This document shows positions 53,369 through 64,000 of a DNA stretch of 64,000 bases, one piece after another (the first letter of the stretch is position 1; each line of letters starts with the position of its first letter). A model generated the notes under the pieces. The model was not told the DNA's origin. It worked only from the letters and a program-made list of their open reading frames with translations, and ran no database searches. The stretch is from Isoetes taiwanensis (Eukaryota > Streptophyta > Lycopodiopsida > Isoetales > Isoetaceae). The stretch covers positions 23,387,584 through 23,451,583 of the forward strand of contig JAJEKV010000005.1 in the NCBI GenBank assembly GCA_021234155.1, written 5' to 3'. Position numbers and translations under genes: made by a program.

Positions 53369-54558
53369 CATTACAAGAACCTTCTATAATTTCTATGGTC
53401 TCCTCAAGAACTATGTCGGACTGCTGCTGCGTTTGAGAGCCTGAACTTGCAACTATGCTATTAGAGAATTTGCAGAAAGAAAGCATAGATTTGGCCTTTC
53501 TTCTTTCGTTTAGCTTAAAGAAGCCACCGATATAATAAAAATTTGAAAACTACGGGAATGCAAGGAGCAAGAAAAGGCATGTGGCTTCAAAAATCTCGGT
53601 GTAGCGGAGCATATCAGAGAGCCCCGGTATAGACTGTAGTATGAGCCCAAGAACCCTGTAGCTATTTGTCGAGGAGTAAGCTCAAGAGGGCTCTTGAATC
53701 TAAATCGATGCAAGTTAGAGTTCCCTGGTAGATTTCATGGCCAATTCCCTACCGATTCCCTGGCGATTCATGGTCGATTCCTTGGCAATTCCCTGTCCGA
53801 TGCAAGCCAAATGGTGTCTAATTTGCTATGCCCATGAAGTGTTTTTAAATTCATTACCTTAAAGGTTGTTTGAACGGATCATATATTTTTGTATATGGGC
53901 CTATATATTATATCATTTTATTTACAAAAAGATAAGAAAATAAAAAAAAATGACAGGACAATTTAAATTTCTAGCCTTTCAAATGACAAATATGTATTTT
54001 GATGGCCCTTATGTATGACAGGCACTTAGTCATTGGCTACCTTTAAATTTGCAATACAAATTTTATTTTTGCTTGTTTTGACAGGCAAAAATGCCAAAAA
54101 CAGGTGTGAAAGCCGTCAAATTTGAGCCCTGCTAGGAGGCGAGCTTCAAGACGACATTTTGTTTGTTCATATTTGTTAAGTTTTTGTCGAGTTTTTTTTA
54201 TTTTTCTTTTGTTTCTTTTTTACAGAATTTTTTTTGTTGTGTTTGCAAGTGTTTGGTCGAGATAACTTGTGTTTGAGGTCTTTTGGTGGAGGTAATCGAG
54301 TTCTTGGGTATTGTTAGTCGGCATTTAGTGGCTTTGAATCGAGATTTTTGAGTCGAGATTTAGTGGCTATCAGCTGCTGTTTATAATCTTAAGTGGATCA
54401 CGACATTTGTTTGTTGATGTTAGTTGAGATCAGTGTTAACACTAGAGTGGTCCCGGGGACCATTCCTGGTCCATGGACCAGAATTGGTCCAATTGATCCA
54501 CTGCGACTTAAACTAGTATATCTGAGAATAGAAGTTTCAATTTCACGATATATCACCA
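53369..54558. other. Sequence between the two Helitron ends, no gene
   Basis: It contains a run of CCCTGG(C/T)GATTC-like short repeats (53720-53800), AT-rich DNA, and a cluster of nested GGTCC/GGACC palindromes at 54446-54492. The only frame over 60 codons (53510-53713, minus) has no support. Confidence 0.4.
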
Positions 54559-54590
54559 CTAGAAAAAGTGCCCAGCATTGCTGGGCTTTT
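54559..54590 (-). mobile_element. Helitron 3' end (minus strand)
   Basis: On the minus strand the order is GCCCAGC-AAT-GCTGGGC, seven bases (ACTTTTT), CTAG at 54559-54562, then T. Stem, loop and spacing are the same as at 53281-53308, but the stem sequence differs, so this is a related family in opposite orientation. The element extends to the right and may include the gene fragments at 55940-58159. Confidence 0.65.
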
Positions 54591-55939
54591 CGTCAGGCAT
54601 GAGTTTAGAAAACTAATACAGATGGTGGATTGAAGTTGAGACATTTAAGTCTTGGTTTGCATTGAATGAGTGAACGTCAGTGATGGAATCGTGAGAGAAC
54701 TTGTGCATGTGTTGCCAATATTGGTGCTATATGACGTGGTAGATATGTTGCATTGCATTGTGTAAACCACCATTATGTCAAAATTCTTGGTTATTATTTA
54801 CCCTATTATTTATTGTTCTTATGTTTGTTCAAAATGCATGTAAACCTATATTGGTAGCATATTACATTGCAAATATGCTTCATTGCGTTGTTTAAGCCGC
54901 CATGATGTCAAATTTCTACGTTATTAGTTGCAGCTCTTATGCTCAACCTTAGAGATGATTTGATAAAGTGTGCAGAGTTAAAGGTTTCCTATATTGCTTA
55001 TTTTTTACAATTAACAATTACAAGGTCCATTTGAGGTTTATAATCAGAGCAATGTGACTTTATCAGGGTGATCTTTTTCATAGCTTGAACTTACAACCAC
55101 CATGCAAAAAATACCTGCCGAATTAGCTTATTTGTGACAATGATAAGGAACTTGAACATTTGTTGTTAGTTTGCAAAGAACTCTTTGAAAAATGGGCCAC
55201 ATTGATATATTACTTGTGAGGATCATGGACACAATCATCAATCCCATGGTCATATGTTTACTTCACAATTTCCAAGGATTTAAAGGGATGTACATATGAT
55301 GTTCGATAGTAGAATTTATGAAACTACCAACAATATGCAAATTACAAAAGTAATTTAACAAAAATAATCATGGCAGATTATTCTATTAATGGAGCCTTTT
55401 CCACATAAACTTAAGTGGCAGCTATGGCACTTTCAACTTCTATGTGTGGTTCCTCGACTGCACCATTCCTTACCTGCAAAAGGAAATAAAACACGTTTTT
55501 AAGCATGCTTTTTTTTCTAGTGTACCTGGAACCAGGCCTTGTAGATAAAAAAGCAAAACTCTTGCAAGACCAACTACCCAGCATACCAAGAACAAAAAAG
55601 AGCAGAATACAAACATAATGTATCTGATGGAAATTCTGGTGCCATGTGAGCGAAATGGATATGATCTATGAAATTTATTCAAATGTCAATTCACATGAAC
55701 TTAAAAAAGCACATTTGATACTGTTTGTTTTTCAGTGAGGTGGTCTGCGTCATCTTTTAGTAACCAATGGTAACTCCTTATCATATTCCTGAACATTGAT
55801 GCCTCTGCTGGTAAGGCACTGGAATATAGCCCAGAAATACAGCCCACAAGTGTCAGTTCTTTATGAACTCTTATTGCCTTTATAAACCGAGTAGTTCGAC
55901 ATAAAGCAATGCAAAGAAGATAGAGTGCGTAAACCTCAC
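54591..55939. other. AT-rich sequence, no gene supported
   Basis: The stretch has two imperfect copies of a GTTGCATTGCATTG..TAAACC/GCC-CAT-ATGTCAAA segment (about 54745-54790 and 54875-54915). The minus-strand frame at 55701-56177 extends into this interval past a splice donor at 55939, so its left part is probably intron. Confidence 0.4.
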
Positions 55940-58159
55940 CTTTCCATGTTGTAGCCTCTGCCTCCTGTAGTTGTATCATGCAGTTTTTGCTTTCTTCAAC
56001 ATAGTTAACTCTTCCAGAATAAATATTAGCTGATTCCAAGCTTGTCAGATATCTGAGCTTGATCAATTTTCCAAGCAGAGCATCAAAATTTTCTTGGAGT
56101 GCCGGAAGCTCTCCTACATAGTATGATGCCCATGCTTTGCTTCTTCTGCTTCTATTCTGCATTTGATCTTTAAGCACTGCATGATTCTTTCAAGAATTGG
56201 GTTTGGCTCTTGAATTGCCCATGCATGGCCTTCATTGCATTCAATCCATGAAAGCAATAACATCTGAATTGCTCCCTCCACAAGTTCCACATCTCTGCCT
56301 GGAAAAAATACACTGATACTAATGGTGTATGATGCTTTTATCAAATTCCTCATCCCCTTCTTTCAAAACAGCAAACGCTTGTAGCACATTTGCCTCAATT
56401 TCTACTTTCCCAAAAACTTATTCTCCTTGTTCTGCCTTTTCTATTTGGTTAATGGCTTGGGAAATTGTTGACATATGCAAGAAATCAAAGGCCCCAGGAA
56501 GCCTTATGTGTACAAGTATATCAATTGCATTTCTATTAGTCTCTATGCATTTCGTGAAATTTCCCATCACATGAGCAATCTGATCTTGGCGATGAAGACT
56601 TAAACCCATGGTAAAAGGATCGTGACAACCTATTTTTCAGCTCTCCTTAAATTTTAATTGCCTCTTCAAACTGACCACACAGGCATAAAGCACCACAAAG
56701 ATTAAAAAGTCACATACCTTAGCTACACATCTTCACCATTGGAAGATGGAAATAACGTTGCTATGATATAGAATGGAAACTTGATAACAATATTACATAA
56801 ATGTCCAACAATCATAGGTCTGGATGATAAACTCTGAGCATCTAGACACAGAGAACTTACCACAGAAGAAGACTTATAATAAATCTAGTCTGAAGATAGG
56901 ATGCTCCAATTCTGCATAGGGCATTGAAGTTGAACTACAATTCGTTCATGCCATCATTCACCATCTCCACCTTGTAATACTCATACTCAATACTTCATAA
57001 GCTCAACAACATCTTATCATTAATTGGAAGTGCAATCGGCGCAGTCTTAAACTTTCTGGCACCCATGAAACTGCGTTCCGATCCAGCAATTGATTTAAGG
57101 CACTTTAGGTTGACTGGTAATAATTTATCCTGCAAAAACATGGATTCATTCCAGTAGTTGTGGTTAACACATGATTCAAGATGCAAATCCCGGAAAATGT
57201 TTCTACAAATTCAACTCATGTTCTACAAAGCATTATATCTTCTTCCCTAACACTGTTGCAACTTCTCTAAAAAGGCAGAATCAATCACAACAACAATTAT
57301 ATCTTCCTAGACCTCAGCAGCAAAATTTAATACCCTATAGAAGTCTGCGTAGAATGGAACAAATGGAATAGTTACATCTGGGGATTGAAGAAAGCAAGGT
57401 AGATTGTTGCAGATGTAGCCAATCCAAATCAGAATATGTAGATGCTTTCCAAAATTCCCGACAACTTCTCAAAAGAATCAAATCTCAAATACAAAGATAA
57501 TATAGGTTCTTGACCAATATATTTTATTCTCAATATGATGCATGAACCTGAAAGATGCCAGATTAACAGGATTTACGGGGTTTGACCTGGCGCACAACCA
57601 AAGTAGAAATATCTCAAGAGGTAGAAATATCTCACGGTACAATCATAAGCCCTGACAAATAATGTTGGAATGGGATGATGTACAAATAAAAGATACCAAC
57701 TGCTGTGTCAAATGGTCTTCATTCTGGCAGTGGATTTGAAGATCCACAACTGCAGCTCCATTTTGCATCTGTGTCATGATTAGACTTATGAAACTCCAGA
57801 CAAAATTCTCCAATACCGACTGAACAAATGAAAGAACACAACACCCAAAATTTTTGAAACGTAGAGCAAAAACCTCAAAAGCCATTTCTGTACAAGAATC
57901 CTCTTCGCCATGATATTCTTTCAGAAACTTTGTTTTTCTTCCAAAATATAGGTTCGTCTAATTGCACAAAGAAATCTAAAACAGAGATGTTTCAAAAACC
58001 CATGAGAGAAGCAAGAATCCCTAGGCCTCTTTAGGCTTCTTTTCTTGCTTATACAACAAAATGGGCTAGGAAAAAAAAGATGACATAGTTGCAGGAACCA
58101 TTTTACCTCAAGTTCCAGCCAGTTGAAGTTCATGTATGTGCCTATCTGGGCTCTAACAT
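55940..58159 (-). pseudogene. Spliced host-type gene fragment on the minus strand, unidentified
   Basis: Exon-like blocks with consensus borders, 5' to 3': 58159-58107 (after GCTTGCAG; QIGTYMNFNWLELE; donor GTAAAA), 57768-57697 (after GACACAG; MQNGAAVVDLQIHCQNEDHL; donor GTATCT), a block from 57129 (after TTTTGCAG; DKLLPVNLKCLKSIAG), 56609-56418 (FTKCIETNRNAIDILVHI) and 56298-55940 (after TTTTTCCAG; VELVEGAIQMLLLSWIECNE, then ENFDALLGKLIKLRYLTSLE; donor GTGAGG). The last shows a frameshift near 56120-56150. The protein is helical and repeat-like; a TPR-type scaffold or separase-like protein crossed my mind but I cannot support either. It may have been captured by the Helitron ending at 54559. 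Confidence 0.45.
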
Positions 58160-58759
58160 CTGCAAGCAAGCAACTAAAGAAGTCAGCTTAGGAGCCTTCT
58201 ATTAAAGACCTACAGTCTCTACATAATCAAATATTTTACTCTTATAGGACGATGATATGGTCCGTAAAAACCTCTGCTCCTATTATCAATCCTTTTGCAT
58301 AAATTTAATGGCTGCCTTAATGCTTAATTCTTGCTTCTGTTCTATTCCAGCTTGTCTGACTATAAAAATTCATGCAGCCTATAACCAATGGAATTAAGAA
58401 AATGTTTGGAATGACATACCTTCTAAAGATCACACACCGGTAACGGGCGAGACTCTGGTAAGGAAAAAAAAAAAGAAATAACTTATTGGAAATTAAGGAG
58501 AATCGCAAATATTACACCCTGATCTACATCTAAACTACGAAGTGCATTCATTATCCTTACAAATAACTGTTGTGCTAATGCCCTAGATGTCTCCTCCAAA
58601 TTAGAAAGTCACTGTAGCTGGTTTCGACAGATAAGGGACTCGAACACGATGCCATGGAGGATGCAAACGATGGCTTCTGTGTATTCCAACATGAAACCCA
58701 TACCAAAAAAAAAATGTAGAAAAGCAAAGCACCAATATACCATTACAGAGATATATATG
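58160..58759. other. Flank of D3, no gene
   Basis: The sequence is AT-rich and may include introns of the preceding gene. The last bases before D3 (ATATG, 58755-58759) would be one copy of its target duplication; the other lies outside the window. Confidence 0.4.
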
Positions 58760-60452
58760 TGTGACGTCCCCTACTCGTATACGGTGCCCTCACCGTATAC
58801 AACCAGGAGTTCATCCCCCATACCAGCTCCGTGCCAATACAGGGCCCTCCACATGACACTGCAACCGTAACGGGTTCCAGTGGGAAGAGTGGAAGGGTCA
58901 TTGCACCCCGTCTCCCTCAGGGCCTACCTAGCTGCGGAAGCGTAAACATACATGTCAGTAGCACATACATCAACATCATATGACCATCACGAAGGATGGT
59001 CCTCCACATATCTGCATAGCCAAAGATCAAGACATCACATAGGGAATCCTACCCCGTGCTCGGACTCAAAGGGATGGCCCGACAAGCTTGGGTCTCCGAG
59101 TTCATTGCGCATGCACTGCGGGCAATGGATTTGGGCGGCATAAGAACATGGCCTAGGGTTGTCCACTCCATCCGCCCCCCCCCGTGCACACTTTGCGAGT
59201 AGGCTGAAAAGTGTTGGGACTTTGGCAGCCCCTCAGGATGCGTAGCCAAGGGGGCTATATCCCCGGGTTGCATCTCCCGCCCGATGGGGCAGGTAGGGAT
59301 CACTCCCTCCGAGATCTCCATGCCGACTCAAGGTGACTAGAGGGCCATTGCCTCGTGATTCGACTTGAACTCAATGGAAGGTCATATTCACCACCACGAG
59401 TGTCGAGCCCATGCCTTGCCCACACGCAGTGGCAAGCCATTAGACCTAGTCACAAAGGACCCCGTGCCTTTACACACCGTAGGGGTCGCTTCAAGAGTCG
59501 AACATGAACCTCCTTATAAGCCGGGCCTGCCCCTTCACCCACAACCGTGTGTGGGCTCTTTGTGCACAGCCAATCTACAAAGCAGCTAGATAGAGAGGCT
59601 ACTCTAGGAGCATCAACTATAAAGCTTTAGGTCTCTACCCCCTTCCCAATACAAGGAGTTCACAGAGATACATCATCCATATACATCACGTAAGAACTAA
59701 AGAACAAGATCTAATCTATATCATAGAGTTAGGTTCTTTAGTTAGAATCGCTATCTAGAGTTCTAGAGGGTCGCTATGGGCAATCTAATAGGCTAAACCC
59801 ATGATTCAATGCCTAAAATAGGGTTTAGACTATCTAATTGGCCAAATACCTGATCCTTGAGGGGCTCCTCCCGACTGAGCTCGACCATCCCGGCCGAACG
59901 CCTAGAGAAACTAAGGTTGCAATTCTCCCAAATGAGTTCGATGCGGTTTTGGTCGCTGAGGCACCAAAACAGAGTTCAAGCCCCAAAATCGAAAAATTAG
60001 GTTAGTTAGGGTTTCCAACCCTATATAGACAAGGGGGTGGCTAGGGTTTCCAATTATCCCCTTTTTGGCATGTGGGATAATTGGTAATGGGCCCACTTGC
60101 CTTTAAGGGCTAGGTGGCCAAATGTGCCCACATGGAAATGTGTGCACCCAAATGTGCTCACATGGAAATGTGTGCACATTAATGAATGTGTACATTGGAA
60201 AATGTGCACATTAATTACTCCTATGGGTATGGCCCACTTGGCATCAAGTGGCCACATGGAAATGTGTGCCCACATTAATGTGTACATTGGAAAATGTGCA
60301 CATTAATACTAATGCACACTCTTAGCAAGTTGCCCCCTAGGGGCTACCCACTTGGCTATACGCTACGCATTACGCGCCAATCGGGTGGCGTGGTACGCTG
60401 ACGGGGCAAAGATAATATACGCCCCGGGAGCGATAATCGCTCGAACGCCACA
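58760..60452 (-). repeat. 3' LTR of D3 (1693 bp)
   Basis: On the minus strand it runs from TGTGGCGTTCG at 60452 to GACGTCACA at 58760. The short GTGCACATT repeats are at about 60119-60310. It is nearer to the D1 LTR than to D2 in sequence and length. Confidence 0.9.
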
Positions 60453-61330
60453 TTCTCCCCACCTTGAAATGATGTCGCCCGCAAAGATCGTGGGTTCTCC
60501 CCACCTTGAATCTTCCTAACCCGCAATCAACCTCGATGCATACGATATACTCCTATAATACTTACACATTTATTAAAAATTACCTCAAGGTAATATTTTT
60601 TATGACATTATTACATCATTATATTATGAAATAACTTATCAATTCACGACATTACTAAACAGATTATCCAAACTTCACTTAACATTACGATTAAGTTTAT
60701 CAAAATTTAAAGTTAACGCTCGAGGCACTCTTCATTCCTTGCAACACATTCCAACAAAATTTGTGTTGCAAGTCTTCGAGTCCCGACCTCCTTGCCCTCC
60801 CGAGCTTCATCGCCTCTCAGCAGTCGACACTACGTTAGTACCATTTAATTATTAATTAAAATTTTGGGTTATATGGTGACCACCCCACCTATCTACATGG
60901 ATGCATGGCTAATCTCCTACAGAGGGAAGAGGGTGAATCTTCCATTATGGCCATGAGACAGCGCCTACACATGCCTATATGCCGCCATGCCTACACCTCT
61001 AGTTGCCCAACAGGAGGATATCCTTCTTCGCGTGGGGGCCAAGGATAGATTCCTCCCATCAAAGCATATATGGGGCTAAAGGTGCTTTTCCTATGAATGC
61101 ATTCCTCAATGACCTCCTTTTCGAGGTCGCCTACTTAGGGGGACGTAAGTAGACTTTCTAATCTACCTTCCACTTTCGCCCAAAGCGAAACGCGGTCATG
61201 CCTACATTGACATTACACCACGCCCTAGAGATCACCGTAGTGGTCCCATCATCGGGTGACAACGCATGCACCCATAATAAGCGTGTAGGTGGCATGCGAG
61301 ATTAATCTTAACTATACAAGAATTAACCTA
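60453..61330 (-). other. D3 3' UTR with conserved stem-loop and two polypurine tracts
   Basis: The purine run next to the LTR (60453-60465) and its duplicate (60495-60507) are seen as TTCTCCCCACCTT on the plus strand. The 11-bp inverted repeat of D1 and D2 is at 60738-60748 and 60762-60772. Confidence 0.8.
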
Positions 61331-61870
61331 CACAAATCGACATGCCCGAGCCGATTTCTTCGAGATGACCTTGCCGTCCCCATTGCTCCATGAACCGTGG
61401 GTACCGCTTTACTAAATCTTTCTTAAGTACCCACGTATGCGTCTTCCACCGGTAAGTGTTTCCACTTCACCAAATACCGGAGGAATTCTCGATCTCCTCG
61501 CTTTCTTGAAAGCTTTATCAAGAATTAATTTCGAACTATTTCCAAATTGTTCCTCCGCCATTTCCAACAAATACATAATCCAAGACTTCGCCCTGGTTTG
61601 GGGTATGCCTCTTCAAAGAAACTCACGGGAAGACCTTATGAATCTTTAGGTGTGTCAAGTCTAGCCTGTAGGCTTGATTGCCTAGTTTCTCGACTATTCG
61701 GAAGGTCCAGCCCACCTTGGAGCAAGCTTCTTGCAATTGCCGATCCCGAAGCCACCGCTTCACCTTAATCTTGAGCCAAACATCATCTCCAACTTTGAAC
61801 TCTCTTACTGTTCGATGCTTGTCTACGATGCTCTTTTGATTTACTTCTTGCCGCTAGCGATAGCCACGAA
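61331..61870 (-). pseudogene. pol: D3 integrase C-terminus and chromodomain
   Basis: The minus strand matches D2 46077-46526 and D1 245-702: the MEQWDGK block near 61370-61395, the TWVLKKDLVKRYP-type block near 61400-61440, and the APRW-type block near 61715-61735. The frame is broken by small indels. Confidence 0.75.
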
Positions 61871-62560
61871 CTTCCTCTACAAGCCGCCGATATCGGCCAA
61901 CATCTCGCCGCGAAACTTCCACTTTTGACACCTGGTTGTGCCAAGTGTCCGAGTTAGGCAATCGATAGTAGCCGAATTGATCATAAACGGCGACATTTGG
62001 GATGATTCCCGCTTGGTGCTATTGTATGCAAACTCCACCAAGTGAATAAATTCTTCCCACATACTTTGCTTATTCCGCATATAGTTTCGTAGCATGTCCT
62101 CTAAAAATCCTCGCTGGTCCGCCCCGCCCGCCATCCGTCCGAGGATGATATGCCGTGCTCATGGATAGCTTCGCCTCGATCGTCCGCAAAGAGGTCTTGT
62201 CAAAAGGCGCCATGAACTTCGGATCCCCGCTTCGAGATGATCTCCTTGGCATGCCATGAAGCCCAAGATCTTTTGGTGAAGAGCTTTGCCGTATCCATGG
62301 TCAGATTCGGGTTCCGCAAGGCACAAATGTGCCATCTTCGACAACTTGTCGACCACTACCATTAAGGCATCCTTGCCTCTCGCCGTTCTTGGGAGTCCCG
62401 TGATGAAATCCATGCCGATTACCTCCCACTTAGCGCTTGGCACCGCTAATGGCTCTAATGCCCCCGATTCGGTCATTCCCGCCGGCTCACGGGCATAGCC
62501 GACATTCCTTGATGTAGCGAAGCTATTTGCTTCTTCATTCCCGCCAATAATAGCCGCCAA
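61871..62560 (-). pseudogene. pol: D3 integrase core
   Basis: Two frames cover it: WEVIGMDFITGLPRTARGKD and VVDKLSKMAH (first catalytic aspartate, about 62350-62430), then GDPKFMAPF near 62200-62230 with the region of the second aspartate, STAYHPRTDG near 62130-62160, and EDMLRNYMRNKQSMWEEFIH (61990-62100). All landmarks of the D2 core are present in order. Confidence 0.8.
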
Positions 62561-63240
62561 GACTTTTTGAAATATGTTTTCATGAATCCCGCATGGCCAG
62601 CTATTGGGTCAAGTTGCGGTCGTCGTGGAGGATCAACTTCCTTACACCCCGATGATTCTGCACGCGACAACTTGTTCTTATGGTATAACAGTTGCCTTCC
62701 TTCTTATAATGCTTGAAGGCCTCCCGCTTTTTATCCGTTTCTAGCCTCCTTAGAAAGGCTTGCCCACATCTCCTTGAAATCCACGCCCGCTGGCAAGGAC
62801 TCTTCAATCCTCTTACCAAAGTCGCCGAGAGCGCCGAAATTGCATTGCAATGCACTCTAGTTGTCGGGATGCCTTGAAAGCGCATCTCGCTACCACATTG
62901 AGCTTCCCCGCTTGTAGACTATAACAAAGTCATATTCTTCGAGGAACTCCATCCATCTCCGCCTCAGATTAAGGTGTGGTTATGTGAATACATATTGAGG
63001 CTCATGGTCGGTATCCAATTGGAACTTCCTTCCCAAGAGATAATGCCTCCATATTCTTAATGCCCCGACAACCGCAAGCAACTCCCGATCGATCGTTGGG
63101 TAGCGCGTCTCGGCGCCGCTCATCTTCCCTGAATCATACGCTACCACACGCTTCTTTCTTGCATAAGCACCGCACTGTAGCTATCTTACTCGCATCCGCT
63201 GCTACAAGCTTATCTTTCTCCGGTCCCAGGTTAAGATCAC
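62561..63240 (-). pseudogene. pol: D3 RNase H and integrase zinc-binding domain
   Basis: The integrase zinc domain shows PIAGHAGFMKTYFKKSW at about 62570-62620. RNase H blocks lie at about 62900-63240: the DTD-HE-PQYVFT type segment near 62985-63020, the WRHYLLGRKF-like block near 63030-63060, and the TDASK region near 63180-63200. Frames change frequently. Confidence 0.7.
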
Positions 63241-64000
63241 TGTTGTTAAAGCTTCCTTCAACAATTCAAACCCCTTTTGGGCTTTCTTGTGCCAATGCTC
63301 TACCCAATCTTTTCACCTTCTCGCCCTCGCCAGTCTCAACAATCCGGCTGCTATCTTAGCAAAGTTCTTCACGAACTTCCTGTAGTACCGCTAGGCCGAG
63401 GAAACTTCCCGACTTCATGCACATTCTTCGGGCCACCGCCAATCGAATGACGGCCTCAATCTTGGCGGGTCTCGTTGAGATGCCTTCTCTGGCCGAGATC
63501 ACATGACCTAGATACTCCACTTTTTCTCAAGGCGGCGGCACTTCGACAACTTGGCGCATAACCGGTGCCTCTTCAACTTCTAGCACTCTTCTCAAGTGTT
63601 GTACGTGCTCTTCAAGGGATCTGCTATACACCAAAATGTCGCCAAAGAAAACAATCACAAAGGTGTCCGTGAACTCCTCAAGATATCGCTCATGAGCCTC
63701 ATGAACGCTATGGGGGCATTTGATAAGCGAAAAGGCATTACCGGAACTCATAATGCCCATACCGCTGCTTCGAAGGCGGTCTTATGGATATCTTCTTCCT
63801 TTATCCTGATCCGATGATATCCCCGACCTTTTAAGTCGATTTTGGAGAAGATCTTTGCCCCTTGAGCTGATCCATCAAGTCGCCGATCTTGGGAGCGCTG
63901 CATTTGTTCTTAATGGTGTGCTTATTCAACTGCCTATAGTCTATGCACATTCTCAAAGATCCATCCTTCTTCTTGACAAAAAGAATGGGCGCCCAAACGG
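63241..64000 (-). pseudogene. pol: D3 reverse transcriptase, partial, active site altered
   Basis: The right edge reads the [14 protein letters not shown] region, then MCIDYRQLN (about 63930-63960), then the FSKIDL block near 63835-63855. The catalytic box is [14 protein letters not shown] at about 63620-63665. The first aspartate of the expected FFDD is glycine (GGC codon, plus-strand 63641-63643), which should abolish polymerisation if the base is correct. The RT thumb and connection follow to about 63240. Confidence 0.8.

Larger units (their letters stand above)
58760..64000 (-). mobile_element. Chromovirus copy D3, minus strand, truncated by the window end
   Basis: Reading from 64000 leftward: RT, RNase H, integrase, chromodomain, 3' UTR, polypurine tract and 3' LTR. 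It has the same organisation as D1 and D2 and shares the longer LTR type and details of the 3' UTR with D1. Gag and the 5' LTR are outside the window. Open frames are short and broken throughout. Confidence 0.9.

Noticed and set aside
1-64000. CRISPR arrays, rRNA genes, bacterial operons, or organelle DNA
   Set aside because: No regularly spaced identical repeats, no rRNA motifs, no Shine-Dalgarno-led gene strings and no chloroplast or mitochondrial genes were seen.

Overview
The window is nuclear DNA from a land plant, made mostly of transposable elements nested in one another. The evidence is two lineages of Ty3/gypsy LTR retrotransposon (one ending in an integrase chromodomain), a CACTA terminus, two Helitron 3' ends, a tRNA-type SINE, a 5'-truncated poly(A) retroposon, MITE-like foldbacks and fragments of intron-containing genes. 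I see no bacterial operon, CRISPR array, rRNA gene or functional tRNA gene. The species cannot be fixed from this sequence.

Layout. (1) 1-3330: 3' part of a chromovirus-type element on the plus strand (D1), ending in its 3' LTR. D1 sits in a minus-strand fragment (copy III, 3331-4522) of a second gypsy family, here called family B. (2) 4526-32742: a compound block of family B. Copy I (plus, 4526-18889) has a 5' LTR, gag, pol and a long extra 3' reading region; its gag is split by a 3.9 kb element with short terminal inverted repeats (6237-10170). It meets copy II (minus, 18891-22225) tail to tail. Copy II is fused to the truncated 3' LTR of copy B2 (minus, 22226-32742), the fullest copy. (3) 32743-40036: AT-rich gene and transposon debris, including a minisatellite-bearing exon cut by B2, a small four-exon gene remnant, a CACTA end next to a splice acceptor, two in-phase terminal exons, a 131-bp perfect inverted repeat, MITEs, a SINE and a minisatellite. 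(4) 40037-48997: a complete chromovirus (D2) with matching 5-bp target duplications, paired LTRs, a tRNA-iMet primer site, an intact gag and a pol broken at several points. (5) 48998-58759: low-copy AT-rich DNA with two oppositely oriented Helitron 3' termini and a decayed, spliced host-type gene on the minus strand. (6) 58760-64000: a third chromovirus copy (D3, minus), cut off by the window end inside reverse transcriptase.

The most striking observation is not a gene. In family B, and partly in D1 and D3, copies of one sequence differ from each other almost only at CAG and CTG trinucleotides, which appear as CG, CGG, CGAG, CCGG or ACG in one copy and are intact in another. These are the plant CHG methylation sites, and the changes are not deaminations. 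I think a consensus-calling error in heavily methylated repeats is the likeliest cause. If so, many of the frameshifts reported here in family B may not be real. The best candidate for unfamiliar biology is the roughly 3.7 kb coiled-coil-coding region between pol and the 3' LTR of family B.
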